Shown here: piece by piece, positions 51,457-61,219 of the stretch
Layout of the letters: each line of letters starts with the position of its first letter
How positions within the stretch are numbered: position 1 is the stretch's first letter
Assembly (NCBI GenBank): GCA_934777435.1
Contig: CAKVNK010000002.1
Span: 310,001 to 374,000, forward strand
DNA: 64,000 nucleotides
Direction of reading: 5' to 3'
Source: an uncultured Clostridia bacterium
GTDB lineage: Bacteria > Bacillota > Clostridia > Christensenellales > UBA1242
Translations under genes and position numbers: made by a program
The notes under the pieces: model-generated
The model's database searches: none
Seen by the model: the letters and a program-made list of their open reading frames with translations, nothing else
What the model was told of the DNA's origin: nothing

Positions 51457-52884
51457 ATGCAAGAAACAAATTTGATAGAACAAATTTTGGCAATAGAGGC
51501 AGAGCAAAAAAAGCGAATCGAAAACAATAAACTTAAATTTTACAACACTGGCAAGGTTAAACATTTAAAACAAATTGCCTTTCACAAATGCCCAAAGAAA
51601 AACCGTTGGGTGTTTGGTGGAAATCGTACAGGTAAAACCGAGTGTGGTGCAGTGGAAGTTGTGTATATGGCACGTGGTTGTCACCCTTATAGGAAAATCA
51701 CAAAAGCAACTTCTGGTTGGGTTGTGAGTTTAAGCACGCAGGTTCAACGTGATGTTGCACAAAGCAAATTACTTAAATATATTAACCCAGATTGGATGGT
51801 GGATGTGGTTATGCTGTCTGGCAGAAAAGATAGTTACGAAAACGGCATAATTGATTACATTTTGATTAAAAATGTGTTTGGCACAGTCAGCAAAATTGGC
51901 TTTAAAAGTTGCGACCAAGGGCGTGAAAAATTCCAAGGTACAAGCCTTGATTATGTTTGGTTTGATGAAGAACCGCCATACGATATTTACCAAGAGTGTC
52001 GTATGCGTGTGTTGGACACTGACGGCGATATATTTGCTACAATGACGCCACTTAAAGGTATGACATATGTGTATGACGAAATTTATTTAAACAAATTTAA
52101 CGATCCAAACGTATGGTGTGAATTTATCTCTTGGCATGATAATCCATATATCAGCAAACAAGCCATTGAAGCAATGCAAGCGGGTATGTCACAAGATGAA
52201 TTGCGTTCACGTGAGTTTGGACAGTTTGTTGACGCTGGTGGTAGAGTTTATCCAGAGTTTGACGAAAATGTTAATGTTATAGAACCTTTTGATATTCCTT
52301 TTGATTGGCAGGATAAATTGTCAATCGACCCAGGGCTTAAAAATCCGTTGTCTTGCCATTGGTATGCAGTAGATTATGACGGCAATGTTTATGTGGTGGC
52401 GGAGCATTATGACCATGATAAAGATATATCATATCACAGCGAACGCATACACCAAATTTGTGAGCAACTGCATTGGCACAGAAATTCAAATGGTATGATT
52501 GAAGCCTTGATTGATAGTGCGGCAAATCAAACAACTTTGGCTTCACGCAAAAGCGTGGCAGACTTGTTTTATGATTATGGCGTGCTGGTTAACACCAACG
52601 TGAATAAAGATGTTTTCAGCGGTATTCAGCGTGTTAAAGCGTATTTGAAAAACAGTTTAGGGCAAAGCCGTATATTTATATTCAACACTTGCACAAATTT
52701 GATAAGAGAAATTAAAGGCTATCGTTGGGGTAAAGGTGATAGCCCGGTTAAAGTTGATGATCATAGTATGGACGAACTTCGATATTACATTATGTCACGT
52801 CCGGAAAATAAACCACCAAAGCAGGAACAAAGCGAAATTGCACGTGAAAAGGAGAGATTAATAAAGTTGATGAAAAGAAGGTGA
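51457..52884 (+). CDS. Phage terminase large subunit
   Basis: 475 residues. This motor cuts and pumps DNA into the procapsid. The ATPase part has Walker A GGNRTGKT at 54-61, Walker B VWFDEE at 167-172 and the coupling motif TMTP near 195. The nuclease part has D291 (SIDPG), D353 (LIDSA) and D435/D439 (VDDHSMDE), so both activities look intact. ATG 51457 after TTTTAGG is preferred; the open frame runs further upstream, but those codons overlap the opposing SH3 gene and look unrelated. It leads a tightly packed head-gene operon. Confidence 0.95.
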   Translation: MQETNLIEQILAIEAEQKKRIENNKLKFYNTGKVKHLKQIAFHKCPKKNRWVFGGNRTGKTECGAVEVVYMARGCHPYRKITKATSGWVVSLSTQVQRDVAQSKLLKYINPDWMVDVVMLSGRKDSYENGIIDYILIKNVFGTVSKIGFKSCDQGREKFQGTSLDYVWFDEEPPYDIYQECRMRVLDTDGDIFATMTPLKGMTYVYDEIYLNKFNDPNVWCEFISWHDNPYISKQAIEAMQAGMSQDELRSREFGQFVDAGGRVYPEFDENVNVIEPFDIPFDWQDKLSIDPGLKNPLSCHWYAVDYDGNVYVVAEHYDHDKDISYHSERIHQICEQLHWHRNSNGMIEALIDSAANQTTLASRKSVADLFYDYGVLVNTNVNKDVFSGIQRVKAYLKNSLGQSRIFIFNTCTNLIREIKGYRWGKGDSPVKVDDHSMDELRYYIMSRPENKPPKQEQSEIAREKERLIKLMKRR

Positions 52885-52888
52885 GCCT

Positions 52889-53200
52889 ATGCAAAATTTG
52901 CTTGACGCAACAACAATAAAGGCAATCAAACAATGTGTTTCTGGTTTGGTTGTGTGTGAAACAACAAGCGAATATCTGCTTGATGATGACACAGGTAAAA
53001 TGAAACTGGTTAAGCAGAAAAAGGTTGAAAAAAGCATACCTCCAAACACGGATATTATCAAATTGTTGTATCAAAAAACAGAAGATAAAACAAATTTTGA
53101 AAAATACACTGACGAAGAATTGGAACAAACCAAACAAAAACTTTTAAAACAGTTAAAGGAGAAATCAAATGACAGTGCAACCAGCAAAAATAAGGGTTAA
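52889..53200 (+). CDS. Small protein after terminase, 103 aa
   Basis: 103 residues, soluble and charged. The C-terminal part KYTDEELEQTKQKLLKQLKEK is a helix of the sort seen at the ends of small terminase subunits, but no DNA-binding domain is obvious. GAAGGTGAG lies before the ATG, four bases after the terminase stop, and the gene overlaps the next one by 32 bases. A packaging accessory role is plausible from position only. Confidence 0.7.
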   Translation: MQNLLDATTIKAIKQCVSGLVVCETTSEYLLDDDTGKMKLVKQKKVEKSIPPNTDIIKLLYQKTEDKTNFEKYTDEELEQTKQKLLKQLKEKSNDSATSKNKG

Positions 53201-53384
53201 ATGTGATGCAAGTGGATGTAAAAACAAATGTGATTATGTGATTGTTAACAAAAAATTTGTTTTTGACGGCAATGTGTATCTTTGTGCAGACTGTTTAAAT
53301 AGACTGTACGGTGAAATTGGCAAATATGTTAAACCTAAAAATGTTAAACCATTGTATAAGAAAGGGGGATTAGATGAAAATTAA
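53169..53384 (+). CDS. Small cysteine-rich (zinc-binding-like) protein, 71 aa
   Basis: 71 residues with cysteines at 12, 17, 21, 39 and 42; CDASGCKNKC and LCADCL could bind a zinc ion. AAGGAGAAATC precedes the ATG. It overlaps the preceding gene by 32 bases and the portal gene by 11 bases in another frame. The function is unknown; phage head modules often carry such small zinc-finger proteins. Confidence 0.7.
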   Translation: MTVQPAKIRVKCDASGCKNKCDYVIVNKKFVFDGNVYLCADCLNRLYGEIGKYVKPKNVKPLYKKGGLDEN

Positions 53385-55248
53385 CAAATTGGTTGAAGAA
53401 GTTGTAAACGATTATAATTCACGCCGAGAAGCACGCAAAAGTTTGGAAATGCAGTGGCAGTTGAACATCAATTTTATGATGGGCAATCAATATAGTTACA
53501 TTGCTTCAAATGGAAGCGTAAGAGAAGATGAAAAGCAATATTTTTGGCAGGAAAAGGAAGTTTTTAATCATATTGCACCGATTGTGGAAACACGTATTTC
53601 AAAAATTGCTTCAAGCACACCTAGTGTGACTGTTGTGCCAGCAAGCATGGACGAAGCAGATTTTGAAAGTGCAAAACTCAGCAAACAAATTTTGTCATCG
53701 GTTGCCAACCGCTTGAACCTTGTTGATATTGAAAAAACAGCAACCACATGGAGCGAATTGTGTGGCACGGCTTTTTATAAGGTTTTATGGAACACAGACT
53801 CTGGCAAAATGGTTGCCACTGACGAACTTGGGCATAGCATAAAAGAAGGCGATGTTCAAATTGAAGTTGTTTCACCTTTTGAAATTTTCCCAGATAATTT
53901 ATCTTGTGAAAGGCTTGAAGATATGAAGTCTATTATTCATGCAAGGGCAGTGGATATTGACCAAGTACGCAGTTTGTGGGGTGTAGATGTGGACGCTGAA
54001 GATGTTTGTGCTTTCACATTAGATAACACCGCAAATAATTTGGGTGGGCTTGGATATAACGCACATATAAACAAGGTTGCCAACGTTGAACTCGGGCATC
54101 ATTGTGTTGTGATTGAAAGATATATTAGACCAAGCAAAAACTTGCCAAACGGCAGGCTTACAGTTGTCGCTGGCAGTAAATTGTTGTTTGACGGCGATTT
54201 ACCATATATCAATGACGAACTTGAAGGCAGAACCTTCCCATTTGTTAAACAAATATCAAACTATATGCCGGGCAGTTTCTTTGGTGTGAGCGTGGTTGAT
54301 AGGCTTATTCCACTGCAACGTGCCTATAACGCTGTCCGCAATCGTAAACATGAATATTTTAACCGCACAGTTATGAATGTGCTAGCAGTTGAAGACGGCA
54401 GTGTAGATACTGATGCACTTGAAATTGAAGGTTTAAGCCCTGGTAAGGTGCTTGTTTATAGGCAAGGTAGCAAAATGCCGGAAATAATGCAAAATCCAAA
54501 ATCTGTGATTGATTTTGATGCGGAAGAAGAACGCCTTTTGGATGAATTTAAAACAATCTCTGGCGTGAGTGATATGATGTCTAAATCTATTGCACAATAC
54601 ACAAATATGTCTGGTGTGGCACTTGAATTGCTTGCTGAACAAGATTCGACAAGGCTTTCAACAGCCATTGACAGCACAAAACTTGCAGTTAAAACAGTTG
54701 CAAAGTATATTTTAAGGCTTTATAAACAATATGCAGTTTTGCCACGTCTTTTAAAAATAAGTGGCAACGGTGGAACAGTTGAAATGCATTATTGGAATCA
54801 AAATGAAATTTGCAGTGATGATGTTGTTTTTGATACATCAAGCAACACAAGCGATAGTTTAGCACAGCGCAGAACAATGTTGTTTGACCTTATTAGTAAA
54901 GGCTTGTTATATGACCAAGACGGCAAATTCAGCCAAACCATGCGTAAAAAGTGTTTGGACTTGCTGGGCTTTGGCTTGTGGGAAAACAGCGTTGATATGT
55001 GTGAATTGCAGATTAATCACGCAAGGGAAGAAAATTTAGAGTTTGCAAAATTGAATGAGCCTGAAATTATGCCGATTGATGACCACCAACTTCACATTGA
55101 CCAACACATAGCATTTATTCTTTCAGGTGAGTTTAAAGATAATCCACATAAAAAGCAAATTGAACAAAATTTGTTGTTACATATTGAAGAACATAAAAAA
55201 CTTTTAAATGAATTAAAACAAAAAGAAGAACAGGTTAAAGGAGAATAA
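53374..55248 (+). CDS. P22-like portal protein
   Basis: 624 residues. The portal ring at the capsid vertex admits DNA and binds terminase and connector proteins. The N-terminal FMMGNQYSYI and WQEKEVFNHIAPIVETRISKI-type segments, the middle MPGSFFGVSVVDRLIPLQRAYNAVRNRK and the long helical C-terminus are typical of the P22-type portals of short-tailed phages (about 600-725 residues). AAGGGGG lies before the ATG. Its size and position between terminase and scaffold support the call. Confidence 0.88.
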   Translation: MKINKLVEEVVNDYNSRREARKSLEMQWQLNINFMMGNQYSYIASNGSVREDEKQYFWQEKEVFNHIAPIVETRISKIASSTPSVTVVPASMDEADFESAKLSKQILSSVANRLNLVDIEKTATTWSELCGTAFYKVLWNTDSGKMVATDELGHSIKEGDVQIEVVSPFEIFPDNLSCERLEDMKSIIHARAVDIDQVRSLWGVDVDAEDVCAFTLDNTANNLGGLGYNAHINKVANVELGHHCVVIERYIRPSKNLPNGRLTVVAGSKLLFDGDLPYINDELEGRTFPFVKQISNYMPGSFFGVSVVDRLIPLQRAYNAVRNRKHEYFNRTVMNVLAVEDGSVDTDALEIEGLSPGKVLVYRQGSKMPEIMQNPKSVIDFDAEEERLLDEFKTISGVSDMMSKSIAQYTNMSGVALELLAEQDSTRLSTAIDSTKLAVKTVAKYILRLYKQYAVLPRLLKISGNGGTVEMHYWNQNEICSDDVVFDTSSNTSDSLAQRRTMLFDLISKGLLYDQDGKFSQTMRKKCLDLLGFGLWENSVDMCELQINHAREENLEFAKLNEPEIMPIDDHQLHIDQHIAFILSGEFKDNPHKKQIEQNLLLHIEEHKKLLNELKQKEEQVKGE

Positions 55249-55249
55249 T

Positions 55250-55813
55250 ATGGAAGAATTGGAACAACCTAACGAATCACAAGAAACAAACTTAGGCTCC
55301 AAACAAGAGTTTGGTAAATTTAAAGATGCAGAAAGTTTGCTTAAAGCATACAACAATTTGCAGGCGGAATTTACCAAAAAAAGTCAACGCTTGGCAGACC
55401 TTGAAATACAAAATGAAACAGTATTAAAAGCACAAAATCGTCAAGCGGAAATCGATAAAAAGGTGGAGGAGTTTGTAGCAAAATTTGACATTGTTAAACC
55501 TTTTAGCAGCGCACTGAAAGAAACTTTAACAAACACTGAAAATGCCAACCTTGCAGAAGAAAGTGTTAAGATGATTGCCAAGAACTACAAACGTGCTGAA
55601 GACTACGCCAATGATAGCGAATTTTTGAATAATTATATTTTTTCCAACACTGAAATCAAAGATAAAATTATCAAAGATTATTTAGGGAAAATAACTCAAT
55701 CTTCGCCAATCAAAATGGAAGGTAACGGCAACATACTTTTATCAAAACCAAGTGTGCCAACAACTATTGCAGAAGCAGGCAAGTTGGCAAAAACAATTAT
55801 TAAGCAAAAATAA
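55250..55813 (+). CDS. Putative capsid scaffolding protein
   Basis: 187 residues, highly charged and helical. FKDAESLLKAYNNLQAEFTKKSQRLADLE at about 24-52 is typical of the N-terminal region of scaffold proteins in Gram-positive phages. It starts one base after the portal stop and precedes the capsid gene, the usual place of a scaffold. No protease motif is visible, so it is not a fused prohead protease. The call rests on composition and position. Confidence 0.8.
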   Translation: MEELEQPNESQETNLGSKQEFGKFKDAESLLKAYNNLQAEFTKKSQRLADLEIQNETVLKAQNRQAEIDKKVEEFVAKFDIVKPFSSALKETLTNTENANLAEESVKMIAKNYKRAEDYANDSEFLNNYIFSNTEIKDKIIKDYLGKITQSSPIKMEGNGNILLSKPSVPTTIAEAGKLAKTIIKQK

Positions 55814-56177
55814 ATTTTAACAAAAATATTTTCTGCTTAAATAATTAAAAACCATAATTTATAAAAATGCACAAAAATATTTTTAAATTATTAAAAAATA
55901 TATAAAAATACCGTCAAAATGCGTATTTTAAGTATTTTTTATTAAATATTTACAAAAAATTATTAATTTTAATTATTATTTTAAATTTAATATTATTTAA
56001 TTTTTTAAAATATTTTGTGGCCATTTTAAAAAAAATCTATATAAAAAATTGATTATTAATAAAATTGCAAACTGATTTAATGTTTGAACAAAAAATAAAT
56101 TAATTTTTTAACACAAAAAAAACAAAAATTTTCAATGCAGTATTTTGATTAAAAAGACAAAAAAATAAGGAGAAAAT
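55814..56177. other. AT-rich gap before the capsid gene
   Basis: 364 bases of almost pure A and T inside an otherwise tightly packed head operon. There is no supported frame. It may hold the leader or promoter that boosts capsid synthesis, but no clean consensus promoter stands out. The ribosome-binding site AAGGAGAAAA of the capsid gene closes it. Confidence 0.6.
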
Positions 56178-57386
56178 ATGATTGATTTAACAACTGCTCA
56201 AAACGCACTTAAAGATGCATATTTGGTTGCTGCATGCAATCAATTAAACACAAAAACTAATCCATTGCTTGCAAAAATCAAACAATCTTCAAGTGATGTA
56301 TATGGCAAAAATATTATCAAAATGGCACCTGTTGGATTGAACGGTGGTGTTGGTGCAGGCAGCGAAACTGGTAGCCTTCCAACCGCAAAAGAAAACAGTT
56401 ATGTGCAATTTAAAACCACACTTAAAAACCTTTATGGCACAATCGAAATCAGTGACAAAGCAATCCGTGCAAGTGCAAACAGCAATGGTGCATTTGTGGA
56501 CCTTTTAAATGCTGAAATGGAAGGTTTGCTTGAAGCATCAAAATTCAACCTTGGCCGTATGCTTTATGGTGACGGCTCTGGTGCGGTTGGTACAGTAACT
56601 GCATATGCTTCTGGTGTGGCAACAATGTCAAGTGTTAAAAACCTTATGGAAGGTATGGTTGTGGATACATACACTGGCACAACAAAAGATAACTCTGGTT
56701 TGCGTATTGCATATGTTGACCGTGTTAACAAAAAAGTGTCTTTCACCACAACACCAACAACTGACCTTGCAGCAAATGACGTGCTTTATGTTCAAGGCAG
56801 TAAAGGCCAAGAAATCACAGGTTTGGGTGCAATCTTTGGCACAAGCGACACACTTTATGGTTTAAATCGTGCTACAAACAAATGGTTAACACCATACAAA
56901 AGTGCAACTGAACAAGAAATCAGTGACGGCATTTTACAAACTGCTGTTGACTTTTTGGAAGAAAACGCTGGCTCTAACATTGACTTTATCACTTGTGGTG
57001 CTGGTGTTAAACGTGCTTATCAAGAATACCTTGGTTGCTACCGCCGTAACATTGATGTAACAGTGCTTGAAGGTGGCTATCGTGCAATCAGTTTCAATGG
57101 CATTCCAGTTGTAAGTGATAGATTTGTTGAAGATAACACTTTATATATGCTAGACAGTTCAAAATTCACACTTCATCAACTTTGTGATTGGGAGTGGATT
57201 GAAGGTGAAGGTGGCAAAATCTTGCGTCAAAAACCAGGTTATGCCGCATACACAGCAACTCTTGTTAAATATGCAGATTTGATTTGTGAACACCCAGCAG
57301 GTCAAGCAAAATTCACAAACATAAAATCTACTGTAACAAACCCATTTGTTGTTACTGTTGAAAAAGGAACTTCATCAAATTCATAA
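56178..57386 (+). CDS. Major capsid protein
   Basis: 402 residues, expected HK97 fold. TTLKNLYGTIEISDKAIRAS at about 77-96, LLNAEMEGLLEASKFNLGRMLYGDG at about 109-133 and the C-terminal DWEWIEGEGGKILRQKPG at about 335-352 are typical of capsid proteins of Gram-positive phages. A separate scaffold and no prohead protease point to a P22-like assembly route. A strong ribosome-binding site and the preceding AT-rich leader fit high expression. The frame is complete, with no sign of decay. Confidence 0.88.
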   Translation: MIDLTTAQNALKDAYLVAACNQLNTKTNPLLAKIKQSSSDVYGKNIIKMAPVGLNGGVGAGSETGSLPTAKENSYVQFKTTLKNLYGTIEISDKAIRASANSNGAFVDLLNAEMEGLLEASKFNLGRMLYGDGSGAVGTVTAYASGVATMSSVKNLMEGMVVDTYTGTTKDNSGLRIAYVDRVNKKVSFTTTPTTDLAANDVLYVQGSKGQEITGLGAIFGTSDTLYGLNRATNKWLTPYKSATEQEISDGILQTAVDFLEENAGSNIDFITCGAGVKRAYQEYLGCYRRNIDVTVLEGGYRAISFNGIPVVSDRFVEDNTLYMLDSSKFTLHQLCDWEWIEGEGGKILRQKPGYAAYTATLVKYADLICEHPAGQAKFTNIKSTVTNPFVVTVEKGTSSNS

Positions 57387-57487
57387 TCAGGTGTTGTGAA
57401 CATAGCAAAACAGATGTTATTTTAGCAAATTGTTTTATTAAACACTAAAACAACATAAAAACAAATGCAAAAGAAAGGAGAAAAATT

Positions 57488-57817
57488 GTGAACATTAAAA
57501 TTGATAATGACGTGTATGACATTTCAAACCGAATCAAACAGATAGATAGAGATTATGTTATATATTTTAACATGGTTAAAAATCAGTTTGAAGTGCACAA
57601 TCTTTCTCAAAAATCTAATACGTTTTGTTTGAGCGTGCCATATCCATTTTTGGACGAACGCACGCTTAAACTCACGTATGAAACAAGCAGTGCAAATATA
57701 AAAATAATTTTAAACCAAATAGAAATGGACAATAAACTTGCTGAAAATGCAGATAAAAGGCAGGTTTTAAATAAGTTTAACGACCAATTAGAACAATTAA
57801 TCAAGGAGAACCAATGA
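57488..57817 (+). CDS. Small phage-module protein, 109 aa
   Basis: 109 residues starting with GTG after AAAGGAG. The N-terminal 65 residues look like a small beta domain (IDNDVYDISNRIKQIDRDY), and the rest is a charged helix. I do not recognise it. It overlaps the next gene by four bases (ATGA) and lies where head-completion or decoration genes are usually found. Confidence 0.72.
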   Translation: MNIKIDNDVYDISNRIKQIDRDYVIYFNMVKNQFEVHNLSQKSNTFCLSVPYPFLDERTLKLTYETSSANIKIILNQIEMDNKLAENADKRQVLNKFNDQLEQLIKENQ

Positions 57818-58371
57818 AAGTTATAGATATTATGTGTGATAGTGCAAGGTTGCTTGGGCTAGGCAATGAGTGTGATATTTTGTGTGACCAAACCAAAGAC
57901 GAAACCGAAAAAATGGAAGACCAAACTATCCGCCATTTGTTTGAACTTGCAAAACTTTCAATAAGGGAACTTTGCACAAATTATGCACCAGTGTTAACAA
58001 CATCAGATGTTGACACAACAAACAAAACCTATGCAATAAACAAATTAACAAACTGTATAAGGGTGGAAGGTGTAACACAAAACGGAAACACAGTTAATTA
58101 TAAAATAATCAACCGCAACATTAATTTTGAGCAAGATGGCAAATATACCATTGAATATTCAAGTTATCCAAGCTTTTCAAATTTAGATGACGATTTGACA
58201 TTTTTGCAAGAATATGGTTTAGATGTTGCAGTGTTTGGATTGTGTGCCTATTATTGCTTAACAAAAGGATTGTTTGAAGATTTTGATAAATACTATCAAA
58301 CATATCAAGAAAAAGCGTCAGCACTTAAAGATATGAAAGTGTTTATGATGCCTCAAAGGAGATGGCAATGA
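57814..58371 (+). CDS. Probable head-tail connector (adaptor) protein
   Basis: 185 residues. A helical N-terminal half (about 1-62, with FELAKLSIRELCTNY) and a beta-rich middle, then a helical end, agree with phage connector proteins of the P22 gp4 / head-completion type. Position between capsid and tail-hub-like genes supports this. Start and stop overlap its neighbours by four bases each, so translation is coupled. The call rests on position and general shape. Confidence 0.65.
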   Translation: MKVIDIMCDSARLLGLGNECDILCDQTKDETEKMEDQTIRHLFELAKLSIRELCTNYAPVLTTSDVDTTNKTYAINKLTNCIRVEGVTQNGNTVNYKIINRNINFEQDGKYTIEYSSYPSFSNLDDDLTFLQEYGLDVAVFGLCAYYCLTKGLFEDFDKYYQTYQEKASALKDMKVFMMPQRRWQ

Positions 58372-59792
58372 AAACTAAAAAAAGAATTGTGATAGAAAGT
58401 TTTGATAACTTTAAAAAGGAAACAAACATAAGTGTTGACAAGTTTTATAACTATAAACCAACCAAAATTTTATCCAATTCTTTTGGTGTTAAAGAGGCTG
58501 GCTTTCCTAAAAGTTTAACCGACCCAACTGAATACAATTTAAACATTGCAGGGGCGGGGTTGAACAAGGTTAAAGGTGTTACATATTTCAAACAATATTT
58601 TCCACGCACAGCAAGCACTTTTCACCGCATTTTGCTTTATGGTGACGATAATAAAGAGTATATAAACCAACTTTATTGCCAAGATAATAACCTTTACTGG
58701 CTTTATTCAATGCAGTTTAATTCTGCACCAGTGTCACTTGCTTTTAAACAAAATGATAGTGACGCAATTATATTGAGTAGCACAGATAAAATGTTGATTT
58801 GGAAAACTCAATATTCACCTTATGAAGTGAAAAATGCCCCTATCATCACCAGTATGTGTATGAACGATGGCGTGCTGTTTTGCACAATCAAAGAACCAGC
58901 TTTTAAAATTTGGTATGCCACTGATTTAAACGCTGAAAATATCGGTAATATAAATGCGAATTCTGGCTATGTGTCACTGGAAGACGATTTAGGTTATGCC
59001 CGCAAAATTGTGTGCTTTAACCAAGATGTTTATGTGTTCCGTGATTATGGCATTTCAAAAATCAATTATATTAAAAACAATATATCAGTTAGCCAAGTTT
59101 ATCAATCAAACACAAAGATATTTACGGATACTGTGAGTGTGTGCGAAAATGCAATAATGTTTTTAACAGTGCAAGGCATATTCCAATTTAACGGTGTAAA
59201 AGTAAGCAGTGCTGGCATTGACATTGCTGAAATGTTGCCTATTGCAAATGATGGGGCACGTGCTGGTGCTTTGGCTAATAAATATTACCTTGCTTTGCGT
59301 TTAAATTTTGATGACGATAAACAGGTTTTATGTGAGTCAGAAACCTATGTAAACAACGCAATAATTGTGGTGGATTTAAAAGATTATACTTATCAAATTA
59401 TACGTGGGGTAGACATAGGTGCATTGTTGCCAGTTAAGACAGAAACATTTGAAAAAATGTTGGTCACTTTTAACACAGCACACGACACCGTTTTGGGGGA
59501 AATCTGCCAAGATAGCAAATGTTTTGACCAGGCTTTGCCAAAATTTTGGGCAAGCAATAATTTGTTTGAAATTCCACAAACAAGGCTTATCACAAAACTA
59601 AATGTGGTGGCGGATGCTGGCGTAAAATTTAACTTAAAACATGACGGCAAAAGCACAAGTTTTACAACCTACACAACTGGAAATAATGAATTTTGCTTTA
59701 AATTTGATTGCAAAAATTTGCAACTTGAGATTTCATCCCCAAACCAAACTGCACAGGTTAAAAGTGTTTTTATTGAATATTATGCATACTGA
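58368..59792 (+). CDS. Probable tail hub/stabilisation protein (P22 gp10-like)
   Basis: 474 residues rich in beta structure with repeated hydrophobic-aromatic strands (HRILLYGDDNK, LYCQDNNLYWLY, GVLFCTIKEPAFKIWYATD, VYVFRDYGISKINY), suggesting a beta-propeller-like fold as in tail tube or plug proteins of short-tailed phages. ATG 58368 is preferred over 58362, which lies too close to AAAGGAG. It ends the structural genes; no tail fibre, tailspike or needle follows, which is odd for a functional phage. Confidence 0.65.
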   Translation: MKTKKRIVIESFDNFKKETNISVDKFYNYKPTKILSNSFGVKEAGFPKSLTDPTEYNLNIAGAGLNKVKGVTYFKQYFPRTASTFHRILLYGDDNKEYINQLYCQDNNLYWLYSMQFNSAPVSLAFKQNDSDAIILSSTDKMLIWKTQYSPYEVKNAPIITSMCMNDGVLFCTIKEPAFKIWYATDLNAENIGNINANSGYVSLEDDLGYARKIVCFNQDVYVFRDYGISKINYIKNNISVSQVYQSNTKIFTDTVSVCENAIMFLTVQGIFQFNGVKVSSAGIDIAEMLPIANDGARAGALANKYYLALRLNFDDDKQVLCESETYVNNAIIVVDLKDYTYQIIRGVDIGALLPVKTETFEKMLVTFNTAHDTVLGEICQDSKCFDQALPKFWASNNLFEIPQTRLITKLNVVADAGVKFNLKHDGKSTSFTTYTTGNNEFCFKFDCKNLQLEISSPNQTAQVKSVFIEYYAY

Positions 59793-60051
59793 ATTAAAGA
59801 TGGATCAATTTAAAAAAATCATAAAAAATTTGTCTGTTTTTTAAAAATAATTAAAAAAACGCAAATTTTAATGCAAAAATTGATTAATTTTTAAAATTTT
59901 TTACATTTTTTTAGAAATTTTATGAATATAGATTTATTGTTGCTTAAAAGGTTTAATGTTTATTTTCAATATTTGCAAACTTTAAAACAAAATCAAAGTG
60001 TGACTAACACACGCACTTTACCTTGCCCACAAAGGGCAGAAAGGAGCAAAA
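59793..60051. other. AT-rich gap before the holin gene
   Basis: A 259-base non-coding stretch, very AT-rich in its first half and similar in texture to the gap at 55814. The second half leads to an AAAGGAGC ribosome-binding site. No terminator or promoter is convincing. Confidence 0.5.
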
Positions 60052-60996
60052 ATGAAATGGAAAAACCGACTAACCAATTATAACTTTTGGATTTCTATTG
60101 TAAGTGCAACCTTGCTTATTTTGCAGGCTTTTAACATTAAGTTAGATATTGCAAATATCAACGAAATTGTAACCGCTTTGCTTGGGCTTTTGGTTGTGAT
60201 TGGTATAATCAACGACCCAACCAAATCAGCCAAAGAAACAGATTCAAGAAAAGCAAAAACTGATAAGATAACCAGTACAACAAAACACAAAAAGGGTTGT
60301 GCCTTGGCAGAAGAAAATGACAATGCAAACCAAAATAATAATGAAACTGAAAGTTCAGTAGACACTGTTTTACCTGAAACTGATGTAACAGAAAATGACG
60401 CACAACAAACCGAATCAACAGATGTAGAAGAACAAACTTGCCCAGCCTGTGAAGAAATTAAAAATGCCGAACAAAATGAAACCGATTTGAAGCAATCTGC
60501 TGATAATTTAAACTCGGTTGAACAGCCTTCAAGTGAGTTGGATAATCAAGCGTTTGAAGCGATTTTGGAAGGCGAAATTCCCAGTGCAGAGCAAAATGAG
60601 GCTGATTATGGCCTTGCTGAAAATGATTTACAAATTCTTATAAAACAAATTTCACAAGACATAAAAGATAAATATGTAGAATTAAACAAACTTGCCGAAG
60701 GCCTAAATTTTGTGGCAGATAAACAAAAAAATATTGATTCATTAGATTTAAAAGCAACAACTGACAACGCTAATGAACCTTCAAAAGAAGTGGAACAAAA
60801 TGTAAACATTTTGGAAGAAAGCACCCCAATAAATAAGCAAATTGATGAGCCACAACAAGTGGATAAAAAATTAGAAATTTTCGATGATGAAGTTGTGAAA
60901 TCAGGGCAAAGTGACGCTGACGTTAACACTGAAATATCACAAGAAAACACAACAGAACAAACTGAAATTTTAACACATTTTAACATTGTTAACTAG
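60052..60996 (+). CDS. Phi-LC3-type holin with long acidic extension
   Basis: 314 residues. Residues 1-58 are a typical phi-LC3 family holin: MKWKNRLTNYNFWISIVSAT, two membrane helices (about 13-28 and 36-53) and the IINDPT motif at 52-57. Such proteins are normally about 70-150 residues. Here a further 255 residues follow, rich in Glu, Asp, Asn, Gln, Thr and Ser, likely disordered, with a CPACE cysteine pair near 138. No frameshift is needed to explain it. A normal holin makes lethal membrane holes for a lysin; no lysin gene follows. The extension may tether or modulate the pore, or show that the gene has a new use. Confidence 0.85.
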   Translation: MKWKNRLTNYNFWISIVSATLLILQAFNIKLDIANINEIVTALLGLLVVIGIINDPTKSAKETDSRKAKTDKITSTTKHKKGCALAEENDNANQNNNETESSVDTVLPETDVTENDAQQTESTDVEEQTCPACEEIKNAEQNETDLKQSADNLNSVEQPSSELDNQAFEAILEGEIPSAEQNEADYGLAENDLQILIKQISQDIKDKYVELNKLAEGLNFVADKQKNIDSLDLKATTDNANEPSKEVEQNVNILEESTPINKQIDEPQQVDKKLEIFDDEVVKSGQSDADVNTEISQENTTEQTEILTHFNIVN

Positions 60997-61103
60997 ACAT
61001 TTGAATTCATGTTATAAGTATATGTTTTTATTAGTATATATTTTGAATAACTCAATTTGTGTATCATATATTGAAAAAAAGTGTTGATTTGTTGCATAAA
61101 TAA

Positions 61104-61132
61104 AAAGCCACCTATTTTCTAGGTGGTTTTTT
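61104..61132 (+). terminator. Terminator at the right end of the phage-like module
   Basis: CCACCTA and TAGGTGG pair around a TTTTC loop, followed by six T, about 110 bases after the holin. Confidence 0.9.
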
Positions 61133-61219
61133 GTTAGATGTTTTGTTAAGTTTTACATTAATTCAAAAATAGTGTTGCAAAAATTTTAGATTTGGTTTAG
61201 ACTATAACTAGTTACATAT

